From: JAABVY01 sp964627935
GTDB lineage: Bacteria > Zixibacteria > MSB-5A5 > JAABVY01
Length of the DNA stretch: 64,000 nucleotides
Reading direction: 5' to 3'
Assembly (NCBI GenBank): GCA_964627935.1
Contig: CAZVLB010000009.1
Location: 62,001 to 126,000, forward strand
Part shown: positions 44,962 through 53,922 of the stretch, one piece after another
How the letters are laid out: the number at the start of each line of letters is the position of its first letter
Numbering within the stretch: position 1 is the first letter of the stretch
Notes under the pieces: model-generated
Seen by the model: the letters and a program-made list of their open reading frames with translations, nothing else
The model's database searches: none
Told to the model about the DNA's origin: nothing
Position numbers and translations under genes: made by a program

Positions 44962-46392
44962 CTATTTTTTTCTTTTTGGTCTGTAATAATGTGTGCTTTG
45001 TCCAAAAAACAGGTCGGCGGCCTCCATGATAGTTTCTGATAAAGTTGGATGCGGATGAATTGTCAGGCGCACATCCGAGACAACCGCAGCCATCTCGATT
45101 GCCAGCACACCCTCGGAAATCAATTCACCGGCGCCTGTTCCGGCTATGCCCACGCCCAGAATCTGCTCCGTGTCCGGGTCGATAATAAATTTGGTCAAAC
45201 CTCTTGATTTACCCAGGGTGGCGGATCTTCCCGATGCCGCCCAGGGGAACTTGACCACTTCTACATCAAGGCCCTTTTCCTTTGCTTCACTTTGAGTAAG
45301 CCCGGCCCATGCAATTTCAGGGTCGGTAAATACAACCGCCGGTATGGCACGGGGTTCGAAAGCTGTATCATGGCCAGCTATCGCCTCAACCGCTACACGG
45401 CCCTCATGGCTGGCCTTATGCGCCAGCATCGGCTGCCCGGCAACATCGCCGATTGCATAGATCCGGGGATCATCCGTTCGGCGCTGTGAATCGACCTTAA
45501 CAAAGCCCTTATCATCGAGTTTAACTTTTGTATTTTCCAATCCCAGATCCTCGGAACTCGGTTTTCTGCCAATCGATACCAGAACTTTTTCAAAAATACG
45601 GCTCTTTGCTTTGCCCTCTTTGCCCTCCAGCTTAACCTTGACACCGTTCTTTTGTACCTTTAGATCAGCCACCTTTGTATCCAGCAGGATTTCATCAAAA
45701 AGTTCTTTCAATCTTTGTGACAACGGGCTGACAAGGTCACGATCCACTCCCGGAAGCAGTCCGGAAGTCATTTCCACAACTGTAACTTTGCTGCCCAGAG
45801 TGGCATAGACAGTGCCCATCTCCAATCCGATATAACCGCCTCCCACGATCAGCAGGGATTTGGGGATTTCCTCGATTTCAAGCGCCTCGGTCGAGGTCAT
45901 GACACGATCGGAATCCGATTGAAAAGCGCCCGGCATCAATGGGCTCGAACCTGTGGCCAGGACAGCATTCTTGAATTCCAGCTCGTATTCGTCACCATCA
46001 TTTTCGGTAACTGCCAGGGTGGTATTGCTCTTAAATTTTGCAGTACCCTGGATATAATTTATTTTGCGGCGTTTTCCCAGATCACCCAGGCCGCCGGTCA
46101 GTTTTTCGACCACATCATTTTTCCATGAGCGCATCTTGCTCAATGTGATCTTTGGCTTATTATATTTCACACCCCAGTTTTTCGCTTCTTCAGCCTCATG
46201 AATCGTAGCGGCCACATGCAGCAGAGCCTTGGAAGGTATACACCCGACATGCAGGCATACGCCGCCGGGGTTTTTGCGCGGATCGATCAGGGTTACCTCC
46301 AGATCGAGGTCGGCAGCCAGAAAAGCCGCCGCATAGCCTCCCGGACCCGCTCCGATTATCGCCAGCTGAGTCTTTTTCTTCTTATCAGCCAT
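44962..46392 (-). CDS. lpdA: Dihydrolipoyl dehydrogenase (E3)
   Basis: Flavoprotein that reoxidises the lipoyl groups of pyruvate dehydrogenase. 476 residues with the FAD GxGxxG motif (IIGAGPGGYAAA), the redox cysteines in GGVCLHVGCIPSK (C46, C51), the NAD-binding GGGYIGLEMG, AIGDVAGQPMLAHKASHEG, and the C-terminal HPHPTLSE with the catalytic His. It ends the aceE-aceF-lpdA operon at the shared terminator. Standard length. Confidence 0.96.
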   Translation of the reverse strand: MADKKKKTQLAIIGAGPGGYAAAFLAADLDLEVTLIDPRKNPGGVCLHVGCIPSKALLHVAATIHEAEEAKNWGVKYNKPKITLSKMRSWKNDVVEKLTGGLGDLGKRRKINYIQGTAKFKSNTTLAVTENDGDEYELEFKNAVLATGSSPLMPGAFQSDSDRVMTSTEALEIEEIPKSLLIVGGGYIGLEMGTVYATLGSKVTVVEMTSGLLPGVDRDLVSPLSQRLKELFDEILLDTKVADLKVQKNGVKVKLEGKEGKAKSRIFEKVLVSIGRKPSSEDLGLENTKVKLDDKGFVKVDSQRRTDDPRIYAIGDVAGQPMLAHKASHEGRVAVEAIAGHDTAFEPRAIPAVVFTDPEIAWAGLTQSEAKEKGLDVEVVKFPWAASGRSATLGKSRGLTKFIIDPDTEQILGVGIAGTGAGELISEGVLAIEMAAVVSDVRLTIHPHPTLSETIMEAADLFFGQSTHYYRPKRKK

Positions 46393-46427
46393 GATCTATC
46401 TCCATTTATTCTATGCTATCTCAGTAT

Positions 46428-47825
46428 TTATACCTCGAAATTAATCAGGAATGGATGTTCCAGGGCTTCCTTGACCCATCTCAGGAAGCGTGCCGCATCC
46501 GCGCCATCGATTATCCGATGATCATAGGACATCGACAGCGGCAGAATTTTGCGCGGCTTGAACTCGCCATCCATAAATACAGGCTCCACCGATGCCCTGC
46601 TGACACCTAAAATAGCAACCTGCGGCCAGTATACAATCGGCGTAAAATCGGTACCGCCGATACCGCCCTGGTTGGAAATCGTAAAAGTCCCGCCCTCGAG
46701 TTCATCCGGGCTGATCTTGCGGCCGCGCGTCTTATCGGCCAGCTCTTTCAGTTCAACCGAAAGGTCGAGAATGCTTTTCTGGTCGACATCACGAATGACA
46801 GGCACCAGAAGACCGCGCTCGGTATCGACAGCAATTCCCAGATGATAATAATATTTGTATATAATCTGGGCCGAATGGAGATCGATACTGGCATTGAAAC
46901 GCGGGAACTGTTTCAGAGCCGAAACCAGTACTTTCATCAGTATAGCCGTAACCGTAAGTTTGCCGCCTGCATCCTCAGCCTTTTTGCCATACTTTTTGCG
47001 GAAAGTCTCAAGTTCGGTTATATCGGCCCTGTCGAACTGGGTTACATGGGGTATCGTGTTCCAGGTTGCGCTGGTGCCCTGGGCGATTATGCTTCGTACC
47101 CTTGTTAATGGTTCTCTGCTGATCTCGCCCCACTGGCTAAAATCAGGCATATCCAGTGTCGGCGCGCCGGTTTCGGTCTGTTTGACTCCCGCCGCCGGGC
47201 TGGTTTCACCCGATACTATGCGTTTTATATAATGCTTGACATCATCCTGTGTAATCCTGCCGCCCGGCCCGCTTCCGGCTATTTTGCTGATATCCGCGCC
47301 AAGTTCCCGGGCCAGTCTTCTGACCGAGGGCGCGGCCGGTGCGACATCTTTCCCGGGCGCTTTCTCTTCCGGCTCTTTTTTCTGGGGAGATTTCTGAGGT
47401 TTGGCTTCGGGCAGTTTCTTTTCCGGCTTCGATTTTTCCTTCTCAGGCTCTTCTTTGACTTCCTCTTTCTCTTCCTTTGCCTCTACTTTTTCTTCTTCAT
47501 CTTCCGGTTTTTCTTCAGTTTCTTCTTCTGGCTCCTCGGCTTCTTCGGGTTCTTTTTCTTCAGCTTCCTCTTCCGCGCCTTCTTCGCCTTCAGTCTCAAT
47601 TTTTCCGATTGTCTGGCCGATTTTAACTGAATCTCCTTCGCTGACCGTGATCTCGGTTATCTTGCCACCGTCCGGCGAGGGAATTTCCACCACTGCTTTC
47701 TCGGTTTCAAGTTCTATAATGCCCTGATCCTCCTCGACCATATCGCCCTGGGAAACAAGAACTTTTATGACCTCGCCAGATTCAACATTTTCACCTATTT
47801 CGGGTATGGTAATTTCCTTTATCAT
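46428..47825 (-). CDS. aceF: Dihydrolipoyllysine acetyltransferase (E2) of pyruvate dehydrogenase
   Basis: 465 residues: one lipoyl domain (about 1-78, lipoyl-lysine K43 in ETEKA), a Glu/Lys/Pro-rich linker (about 80-165), a peripheral-subunit-binding domain (about 170-208, VRRLARELGADISKI...GRITQDDV), and the acyltransferase core, which ends with YDHRIIDGADAARFL (the HRxxDG active site). E. coli AceF has three lipoyl domains; only one is here, with an unusually acidic linker. Located between aceE and lpdA, 13 nt after aceE. Confidence 0.95.
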   Translation of the reverse strand: MIKEITIPEIGENVESGEVIKVLVSQGDMVEEDQGIIELETEKAVVEIPSPDGGKITEITVSEGDSVKIGQTIGKIETEGEEGAEEEAEEKEPEEAEEPEEETEEKPEDEEEKVEAKEEKEEVKEEPEKEKSKPEKKLPEAKPQKSPQKKEPEEKAPGKDVAPAAPSVRRLARELGADISKIAGSGPGGRITQDDVKHYIKRIVSGETSPAAGVKQTETGAPTLDMPDFSQWGEISREPLTRVRSIIAQGTSATWNTIPHVTQFDRADITELETFRKKYGKKAEDAGGKLTVTAILMKVLVSALKQFPRFNASIDLHSAQIIYKYYYHLGIAVDTERGLLVPVIRDVDQKSILDLSVELKELADKTRGRKISPDELEGGTFTISNQGGIGGTDFTPIVYWPQVAILGVSRASVEPVFMDGEFKPRKILPLSMSYDHRIIDGADAARFLRWVKEALEHPFLINFEV

Positions 47826-47838
47826 TCTGATACCTCAT

Positions 47839-50517
47839 CTATAAGTAAAATGGATTCTCTTTATCTGTATCTATTTCCAGTTTTTTAACAGCTTTTTTGA
47901 CCGTTGCCTGGTTGACCTTTTTCTCGCGGGCCATCATGGCCAGCGCGGCGAATGCGATATGACGCGCATCGACCTCGAAGAAATCACGCAGGGCGGTGCG
48001 GCTGTCACTGCGCCCGAATCCGTCAGTGCCCAGCATTGTAAACGGCCCGGGAATATAACGGGAAATTGTGGCCGGAAGCGCTTTGAGATAATCGGAGACC
48101 GCCACGAATACCCCGCTCTCATTTTCGAGCTGTTCGGCGATATATGGTTTTTCCGGATCAGCCTCCCAATTCATCATGTTCCTGCGCTCAACATCACAGG
48201 CATTGGTGTACAGCTCTTTATAACTGGTCACGCTCCATACATCCGTGGCCACATCGAAATCATCCTCCAGAATCTTTTGTGCCTTTAGAGCCTCGTTCAG
48301 GATCGTGCCGCTTCCAAACAGGTGGGCCTTATACTTTTTGCGCTTGTTGTCCGAGCTCTTGAATTTGTACATGCCCTTCAGGATACCCTCTTCCGAGCCT
48401 TCAGGCATCGGCGGCATCTTATAAAATTCATTCATGACAGTCAGGTAATAGATAATATCTTCCTGGTTGACGAACATTCGTTTGATACCCTCTTTGATAA
48501 TCACGGCCAGTTCATAGGCATAAGCCGGATCATAGGCATGAACAGTGGGCGGGGCATAGGCCAATACATGGCTGTGGCCATCCTGATGCTGCAAGCCCTC
48601 ACCGGCCAGGGTTGTTCTGCCGGCAGTGCCGCCCAGCAGGAAACCGCGCGCCATAGCGTCCGATGCGGCCCAGATCAGATCACCGATTCTCTGGAAACCA
48701 AACATCGAGTAAAAGATAAAAAACGGTATCATGTTTTTGTTGTGGATTGCAAAGGATGTTCCCGCGGCGATAAATGATGACATCGAGCCCGCCTCGGTGA
48801 TGCCCTCTTCCAGAATTTGTCCATTCTTGGCCTCGTTATAATACAGCAGGCTTTCTTTATCCACAGGCTCATAGTTCTGCCCCGCATGGGAATAGATTCC
48901 GACTTTTCTGAAAAGAGACTCCATGCCGAATGTTCGTGCTTCATCCGGTACGATCGGAACGATTAACTCGCCCAGTTTTTTATCCGCCAGGAGTTTTGAC
49001 AGAAGATGCACGAAGACCATCGTAGTGGCAACCTCGCGATCATTGCTGCCTTCATAGAATTCTTCGAAAATCTTGTCTGCAGGCATTTCGATCGGATCGA
49101 CAGTTACAATTCGTTTGGGCACATAGCCGCCAAGTTCTTTGCGACGTTCCTGCAAATATCGCATCTCCTCGCTGTCATCGGCAGGCTTGTAGAATGGAGC
49201 CCTGGGGATATCACTGTCCGAAATCGGGATGCCGAAACGGCTGCGGAACTGGCGCATCTCCTCCTCATTCAGCTTTTTCTGCTGATGGGTCACATTGCGT
49301 CCTTCGCCCGCCTCACCCAGGCCATAGCCCTTAATCGTCTTGGCCAGTATAACTGTCGGTGCACCCTCATGAGTGACCGCCGCTTTATATGCGGCATAAA
49401 CTTTTTCGGGATCATGGCCGCCCCGGCGAAGACGGGTCAACTGCTCATCAGAATATTTTTTAACCAGATCCAGGACCTCAGGATACTTGCCAAAGAAATC
49501 CTTGCGTATATAATCTCCGCCGGCCACAGTATATTTCTGGTACTGGCCATCCGGCACCTCTTCCATACGCTTAATCAAAAGCCCCGTATCATCGGCGGCC
49601 AGAAGCGGATCCCAGTCATCGCCCCAGATAACCTTGATCACATTCCAGCCTGCACCGCGGAATGCCGCCTCCAGCTCCTGAATGATCTTACCGTTGCCGC
49701 GCACCGGACCATCCAGACGCTGCAGATTGCAATTTATCACGAAAATCAGGTTATCCAGCTTTTCACGCGGTGCCAGTGTAATCGCACCCAGCGATTCCGG
49801 TTCATCCAGCTCGCCATCTCCCAGAAATGCCCAGACCTTTTGGTCGCTTTTGGGCTTAACTCCGCGATCCTCAAGATAACGGTTAAAACGGGCCTGGTAG
49901 ATCGCCATGATCGGTGAAAGGCCCATGGATACAGTGGGAAACTGCCAGAAATCAGGCATCAGACGGGGATGCGGATAAGACGACAAGCCGCCCTCGGGCT
50001 TGAGTTCCCGTCGGAAATTCTCCAGATGCCTGGTTGATATCCGGCCCTCCACAAATGCGCGGGCATATATACCCGGCGAGGCATGTCCCTGGAAATATAT
50101 CAGGTCTCCGTCATGCTTGTCGTTTTTGGCCCTGAAGAAATGATTAAAGCCGACCTCGAATAATGTCGCTGATGATGCAAATGTGGAAATATGTCCGCCG
50201 ATTCCGCTTTCAGTGCGGTTGGCGCGCACCACCATAGCCATAGCATTCCAGCGAATGATACTTTTAATCCTGCGTTCAATTTCACGGCTGCCCGGGAAAA
50301 CCGGCTGATCCTCGACCGGAATTGTGTTGATATAAGGAGTATTGGCTGAAAAATGATGATCGATTCCCAACTCACGGGTGCGCACCTGCATCAGGCGCAA
50401 AAGATCATTAACACGATCCTCGCCCTGGTTTTTGTATACGTAATCGATGGAATCGATCCATTCTCTGTTTTCATATTCGATGTGTTCAGGAAGCTCTCTT
50501 TTATCCTGTTCGGCCAT
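47839..50517 (-). CDS. aceE: Pyruvate dehydrogenase E1, homodimeric type
   Basis: Decarboxylates pyruvate with thiamine diphosphate and passes the acetyl group to AceF. 892 residues, close to the E. coli AceE length of 887. The TPP-binding region reads WAFLGDGELDEPESLGAI with NLIFVINCNLQRLDGPVRGNG, and FQGHASPGIYARAF and AKTIKGYGLGEAGEG lie at the expected places. First gene of the minus operon; a 335-bp gap upstream separates it from a divergent NAD-salvage pair. Confidence 0.96.
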   Translation of the reverse strand: MAEQDKRELPEHIEYENREWIDSIDYVYKNQGEDRVNDLLRLMQVRTRELGIDHHFSANTPYINTIPVEDQPVFPGSREIERRIKSIIRWNAMAMVVRANRTESGIGGHISTFASSATLFEVGFNHFFRAKNDKHDGDLIYFQGHASPGIYARAFVEGRISTRHLENFRRELKPEGGLSSYPHPRLMPDFWQFPTVSMGLSPIMAIYQARFNRYLEDRGVKPKSDQKVWAFLGDGELDEPESLGAITLAPREKLDNLIFVINCNLQRLDGPVRGNGKIIQELEAAFRGAGWNVIKVIWGDDWDPLLAADDTGLLIKRMEEVPDGQYQKYTVAGGDYIRKDFFGKYPEVLDLVKKYSDEQLTRLRRGGHDPEKVYAAYKAAVTHEGAPTVILAKTIKGYGLGEAGEGRNVTHQQKKLNEEEMRQFRSRFGIPISDSDIPRAPFYKPADDSEEMRYLQERRKELGGYVPKRIVTVDPIEMPADKIFEEFYEGSNDREVATTMVFVHLLSKLLADKKLGELIVPIVPDEARTFGMESLFRKVGIYSHAGQNYEPVDKESLLYYNEAKNGQILEEGITEAGSMSSFIAAGTSFAIHNKNMIPFFIFYSMFGFQRIGDLIWAASDAMARGFLLGGTAGRTTLAGEGLQHQDGHSHVLAYAPPTVHAYDPAYAYELAVIIKEGIKRMFVNQEDIIYYLTVMNEFYKMPPMPEGSEEGILKGMYKFKSSDNKRKKYKAHLFGSGTILNEALKAQKILEDDFDVATDVWSVTSYKELYTNACDVERRNMMNWEADPEKPYIAEQLENESGVFVAVSDYLKALPATISRYIPGPFTMLGTDGFGRSDSRTALRDFFEVDARHIAFAALAMMAREKKVNQATVKKAVKKLEIDTDKENPFYL

Positions 50518-50852
50518 ATATAAATCCTCGAATTAAGTATTGATTTCTTTATGATACGATTAATGGCAAGGTGGAACTATCAGTGGTGTATATATTACTC
50601 TTGCTGCCATCATTATTTCCCTCCATTGCCCATTACTTTATTAGATATTTATAACATCAATCACTTCCAGGTTGTTCAGAGGCCTTAAAAAAGCTTTTTG
50701 CATGTCATACTATCCACATGTGATATAAGCTCTTACAGGAATTATAACATGGCCGCCAAATAAAGTCAATAATCGCAAAACTATGCGGTATTTGAACTGT
50801 TATAGCAGTTACAGAACATCACAACTCTTCAATCCATGGGAGGTCTTAATTT
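50518..50852. promoter_or_regulatory. Divergent control region between aceE and the nicotinamidase-like gene
   Basis: No gene is seen in these 335 bp. Structure noted: the palindrome AAAAAGCTTTTT at 50688-50699 and an inverted repeat AACTG-N6-CAGTT at 50795-50810, about 43 nt before the plus-strand start. Both could be operators; promoters could not be assigned with confidence. Confidence 0.45.
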
Positions 50853-51890
50853 ATGTTTGGCAGAGAACTTCCAATTCCGGATTTCTACGATCGCGGCAAA
50901 GCTGATCAGATTCGCAAAACAGACTATCAGGAAATAGCAAAGGCAGCATCGGAATGGGCACATAAGCATGAATTGCAAAATCCGAATAAAGACAGCCCGA
51001 GAATATGCCTGCTTCTGGTTGATTGCCAGAATACATTCTGCACACCCGGCTTCGAACTCTTTGTTGCCGGCAAATCGGGCAATGGCGCAGTCGAGGACAG
51101 CAAGCGAATCAGCGAATTTATATACAAAAATATTCCCTCCATTACAAAGATCGTAGCCTCCATGGATACCCACCGCGCCATGCAGGTATTTCATCCCGTG
51201 TTTTTAATAGATTCAGATAGTAATCATCCGGAGCCTTTTACAATGGTCTCGCTTGAGGATATTGAGAATGGCAAATGGAAAGTAAATCCCTCCATTGCAG
51301 AAAATATTGAGGGAAAAGACTATGAAAGCCTGCAAAAATATCTCGAACATTATGTGCGTGGGCTGAAGGAAAGCGGCAAGATGGATTTAATGATCTGGCC
51401 GTATCATTCAATGCTGGGTGGAATCGGACATGCCCTGGTGCCGCATATCGAGGAAGCGGTGTTTTTCCATAATATGGCTCGCCAGAGGCAGGCCGGCTTC
51501 GAAATAAAGGGCGAGAATCCCTTGACCGAAAACTATTCCATCTTCAGGCCCGAGGTTACCGAGGATGAACGCGATCAGAAAATTGCCTCTGAAAACGAGG
51601 GTTTTTTTGACAGGCTCCTGAGCTTTGACAAGGTAATCATAGCAGGGCAGGCCAAAAGCCATTGTGTGGCCTGGACAGTCGAGGATCTCTTAAGCGAAAT
51701 TAAGTCCCGCAATCCCAAATTGTCCGGCAGGATTTACCTGATGGAGGATTGCACATCGCCTGTAGTTATGCCCGACGGCCCCGATTTCAGTGAGCAGGCC
51801 GACAGGGCATTCGAAAGATTTGCCCAGGAGGGTATGCACCTGGTTAAATCAACCGACTCGATATCATCATGGCCTGATATACAAAACTGA
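50853..51890 (+). CDS. Long nicotinamidase-like (isochorismatase-fold) hydrolase
   Basis: 345 residues, against 180-220 for PncA. The catalytic and metal residues of nicotinamidases are visible: D57 (LLVDCQNTF), metal ligands D105 and H107 (SMDTHRAM) and H114 (FHP), IWPYH with H185, K219 (EIKGENPLTENYSIF), and nucleophile C271 (AGQAKSHCVAWTVED). The extra length is mostly an insert between residues 115 and 180 and an N-terminal extension. The following gene is nicotinate phosphoribosyltransferase, so deamidation of nicotinamide to nicotinate is the likely role. It is more divergent than classical PncA. Confidence 0.82.
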   Translation: MFGRELPIPDFYDRGKADQIRKTDYQEIAKAASEWAHKHELQNPNKDSPRICLLLVDCQNTFCTPGFELFVAGKSGNGAVEDSKRISEFIYKNIPSITKIVASMDTHRAMQVFHPVFLIDSDSNHPEPFTMVSLEDIENGKWKVNPSIAENIEGKDYESLQKYLEHYVRGLKESGKMDLMIWPYHSMLGGIGHALVPHIEEAVFFHNMARQRQAGFEIKGENPLTENYSIFRPEVTEDERDQKIASENEGFFDRLLSFDKVIIAGQAKSHCVAWTVEDLLSEIKSRNPKLSGRIYLMEDCTSPVVMPDGPDFSEQADRAFERFAQEGMHLVKSTDSISSWPDIQN

Positions 51891-51930
51891 CATAAAAAGT
51901 TACAAACTATCGGAAACAGGGAGTTCATCC

Positions 51931-53517
51931 ATGAAACCCGTAAATGGCTTCATCAACCCGATTCTGACTGATCTGTATGAATTAACGATGGCGTATGCCT
52001 ACTTTAATTCGGGCAAATATAAAAACCGCGCGATATTTGATCTGTTTTTCAGAAAGAATCCTTTCAATGGCGAATTCACAATTTTTGCGGGCCTTTCGGA
52101 GGCATTGAAATTCCTCAAGAATTACTCATTCACTGACGACCAGATAGACTATGTCTGTGGCGCGATGCCGGCATGCAATAATGATTTCAAGGACTGGTTA
52201 CGCAATCTGGACTGCTCCGGGGTTCGTGTCGATGCCCTCCCGGAGGGCACATTGGCATTTCCTCGTATACCCATGATGCGTGTTGAAGGGCCTCTGGGAA
52301 TCTGTCAACTTCTGGAATCGACTCTCCTCAACCTGGTCAGCTACTCCAGCCTGATAGCCACCAATGCGGCCCGTATGAGACTGGCGGCCGGAGAAGATAA
52401 AGCACTGATAGAATTCGGCATGCGTCGGGCGCAGGGTCCTGATGGCGCGGTGTCGGCGGCACGCTACAGTTACCTGGGTGGATTTGACGGCACCAGCAAT
52501 GTCATGGGCGGTTATCTTTATGATATTCCCGTAAGCGGTACACAAGCCCATTCATATATATCCTCCTACGCAAATCTGGATGACCTGCATACAAACAAGC
52601 TCCTGGACAAGGATGGCAATGAAAAGGACTTTGTCGAAGCAGTTATGAAATACCGCGAGGAACTCGGATTCGAGGATACCAATGAAGGTGAACTGGCCTC
52701 ATTTATCGCCTATGCCCAATCCTATCCCAATGGTTTTTTGGCGCTGGTGGATACATATCACACTCTTGAATCCGGCATACCCAATTTTCTGGTTGTTTCG
52801 CTGGCCCTTGATCAATTCGGTTATGATCCTGTCGGGATTCGTCTTGATTCAGGCGACCTGTCGCATCTCTCCAAAAGAACCCGCCAGATGTTCAAGGATG
52901 TGGATGAAAAGTACAACAACGGCTTCACTGACCTGAAAATCGTTGCCTCTAACGAAATCAATGAGGAAACCCTCCGGTCGCTGGCCGAACAGGGGCATGA
53001 AATCGACATATTCGGCATCGGCACCCACCTGGTAACCTGCCAGGCTGATCCCTCGCTGGGATGTGTATACAAGCTGGTGCAGATCGATGACAGTCCGCGC
53101 ATAAAACTCTCCGAAAATGTAACCAAAATGACCTTGCCCGGACGAAAAACGGGCTACCGCCTTTACGGCGAAAAGGGCCATCCGATTGTCGACCTTCTGA
53201 TACTTGACGACGAAAAGGCCCCTGAAGTTGATGAGCGCATTCTCTGCTGCCATCCCTTCGAAGAGGAAAAGCGTATGTATGTCGTACCCAGCAAGGTCGA
53301 GAGACTGCATGAAAAAGTCTGGGATGGCGATTATTCGGTTGATCTGCCGGCTATGGATGATATCCGCAAACGTGTTCAGGAGCAGATAAAATCACTGCGC
53401 GAGGATCACCTGCGCCCGTTGAATCCCACTCCATATAAAGTTTCCCTGAGTGAAAAGCTGTATGACTTCCTGCATGAGCTCTGGCATAAAGAAGCGCCCA
53501 TTAAGGAAATGCGTTAA
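51931..53517 (+). CDS. pncB: Nicotinate phosphoribosyltransferase
   Basis: Converts nicotinate and PRPP to nicotinate mononucleotide in NAD salvage. 528 residues from ATG 51931 (AGGGAG upstream; a longer frame from 51790 overlaps the previous gene and was rejected). Motifs: NPILTDLYELTMAYAYF, SYSSLIATNAARMRLAAGED, GGFDGTSNV, GTQAHSYISS, GIRLDSGDL and DIFGIGTHLVTC. It is of the long bacterial kind. Its partner immediately upstream is a nicotinamidase-like protein. Confidence 0.95.
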   Translation: MKPVNGFINPILTDLYELTMAYAYFNSGKYKNRAIFDLFFRKNPFNGEFTIFAGLSEALKFLKNYSFTDDQIDYVCGAMPACNNDFKDWLRNLDCSGVRVDALPEGTLAFPRIPMMRVEGPLGICQLLESTLLNLVSYSSLIATNAARMRLAAGEDKALIEFGMRRAQGPDGAVSAARYSYLGGFDGTSNVMGGYLYDIPVSGTQAHSYISSYANLDDLHTNKLLDKDGNEKDFVEAVMKYREELGFEDTNEGELASFIAYAQSYPNGFLALVDTYHTLESGIPNFLVVSLALDQFGYDPVGIRLDSGDLSHLSKRTRQMFKDVDEKYNNGFTDLKIVASNEINEETLRSLAEQGHEIDIFGIGTHLVTCQADPSLGCVYKLVQIDDSPRIKLSENVTKMTLPGRKTGYRLYGEKGHPIVDLLILDDEKAPEVDERILCCHPFEEEKRMYVVPSKVERLHEKVWDGDYSVDLPAMDDIRKRVQEQIKSLREDHLRPLNPTPYKVSLSEKLYDFLHELWHKEAPIKEMR

Positions 53518-53532
53518 ACATTCCCAAAAGAA

Positions 53533-53566
53533 AAAGGGAACAGGAGTATAAACTCCTGTTCCCTTT
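53533..53566. terminator. Strong hairpin terminator, likely bidirectional
   Basis: A 15-bp stem AAAGGGAACAGGAGT/ACTCCTGTTCCCTTT with a 4-nt loop. On the plus strand the tail is short (TTTCC), but on the minus strand the stem is followed by TTTTTCTTTT, a better U-tract. It therefore closes the pncB transcript and may also end a minus-strand transcript coming from 53876. Confidence 0.85.
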
Positions 53567-53600
53567 CCGCTTGTGAGAACCGTTGATCGGTTTGCGCCGA

Positions 53601-53876
53601 TTACTTGCTCGCACTACCTGTGGGAAATGCGGAAGCATTATTATTCATAGACTGCAGAACGCCTATGCCGACGTCTTCAATTGTAGGGTCGACCAATGGT
53701 TTCAGGGCAAACGGCGCGGGGCCGTTGTCCGGCATCGGTTCGATCGAAATCACAGCCGTTGGCCTGAAATTACGGTCGTTAAAAACATGAATGAATTCGT
53801 CAAAAAACGGGAAATCAATATGACAGGCACATTTTGTTTGCCGGATAGTTATATAATTTGAGAGCAACCCTGTCAT
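53601..53876 (-). CDS. Small hypothetical protein (uncertain)
   Basis: A 91-codon minus-strand frame in the 405-bp gap between pncB and the ureohydrolase gene. From ATG 53876 it reads MTGLLSNYITIRQTKCAC at first, then a more protein-like part, FRPTAVISIEPMPDNGPAPF, PTIEDVGIGVLQSM, ending AFPTGSASK. Codon third positions look coding and the minus-strand face of the terminator at 53533-53566 lies just after the stop, which supports a minus transcript. Against it: no ribosome site before ATG and no family I recognise. It may also be a fragment of a longer gene. Confidence 0.4.
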   Translation of the reverse strand: MTGLLSNYITIRQTKCACHIDFPFFDEFIHVFNDRNFRPTAVISIEPMPDNGPAPFALKPLVDPTIEDVGIGVLQSMNNNASAFPTGSASK

Positions 53877-53922
53877 TATAATTCGCAATCTATGACACCG
53901 GGGATTTGATATTGCTTTATAA

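Noticed and set aside
47232..47727. Long plus-strand frames opposite aceF rich in Ser/Phe
   Set aside because: They are the antisense of the Glu/Lys-rich linker of AceF and have no independent support.
51790..51930. Longer start for nicotinate phosphoribosyltransferase
   Set aside because: It overlaps the preceding gene by about 100 nt and has no ribosome site; ATG 51931 has both.
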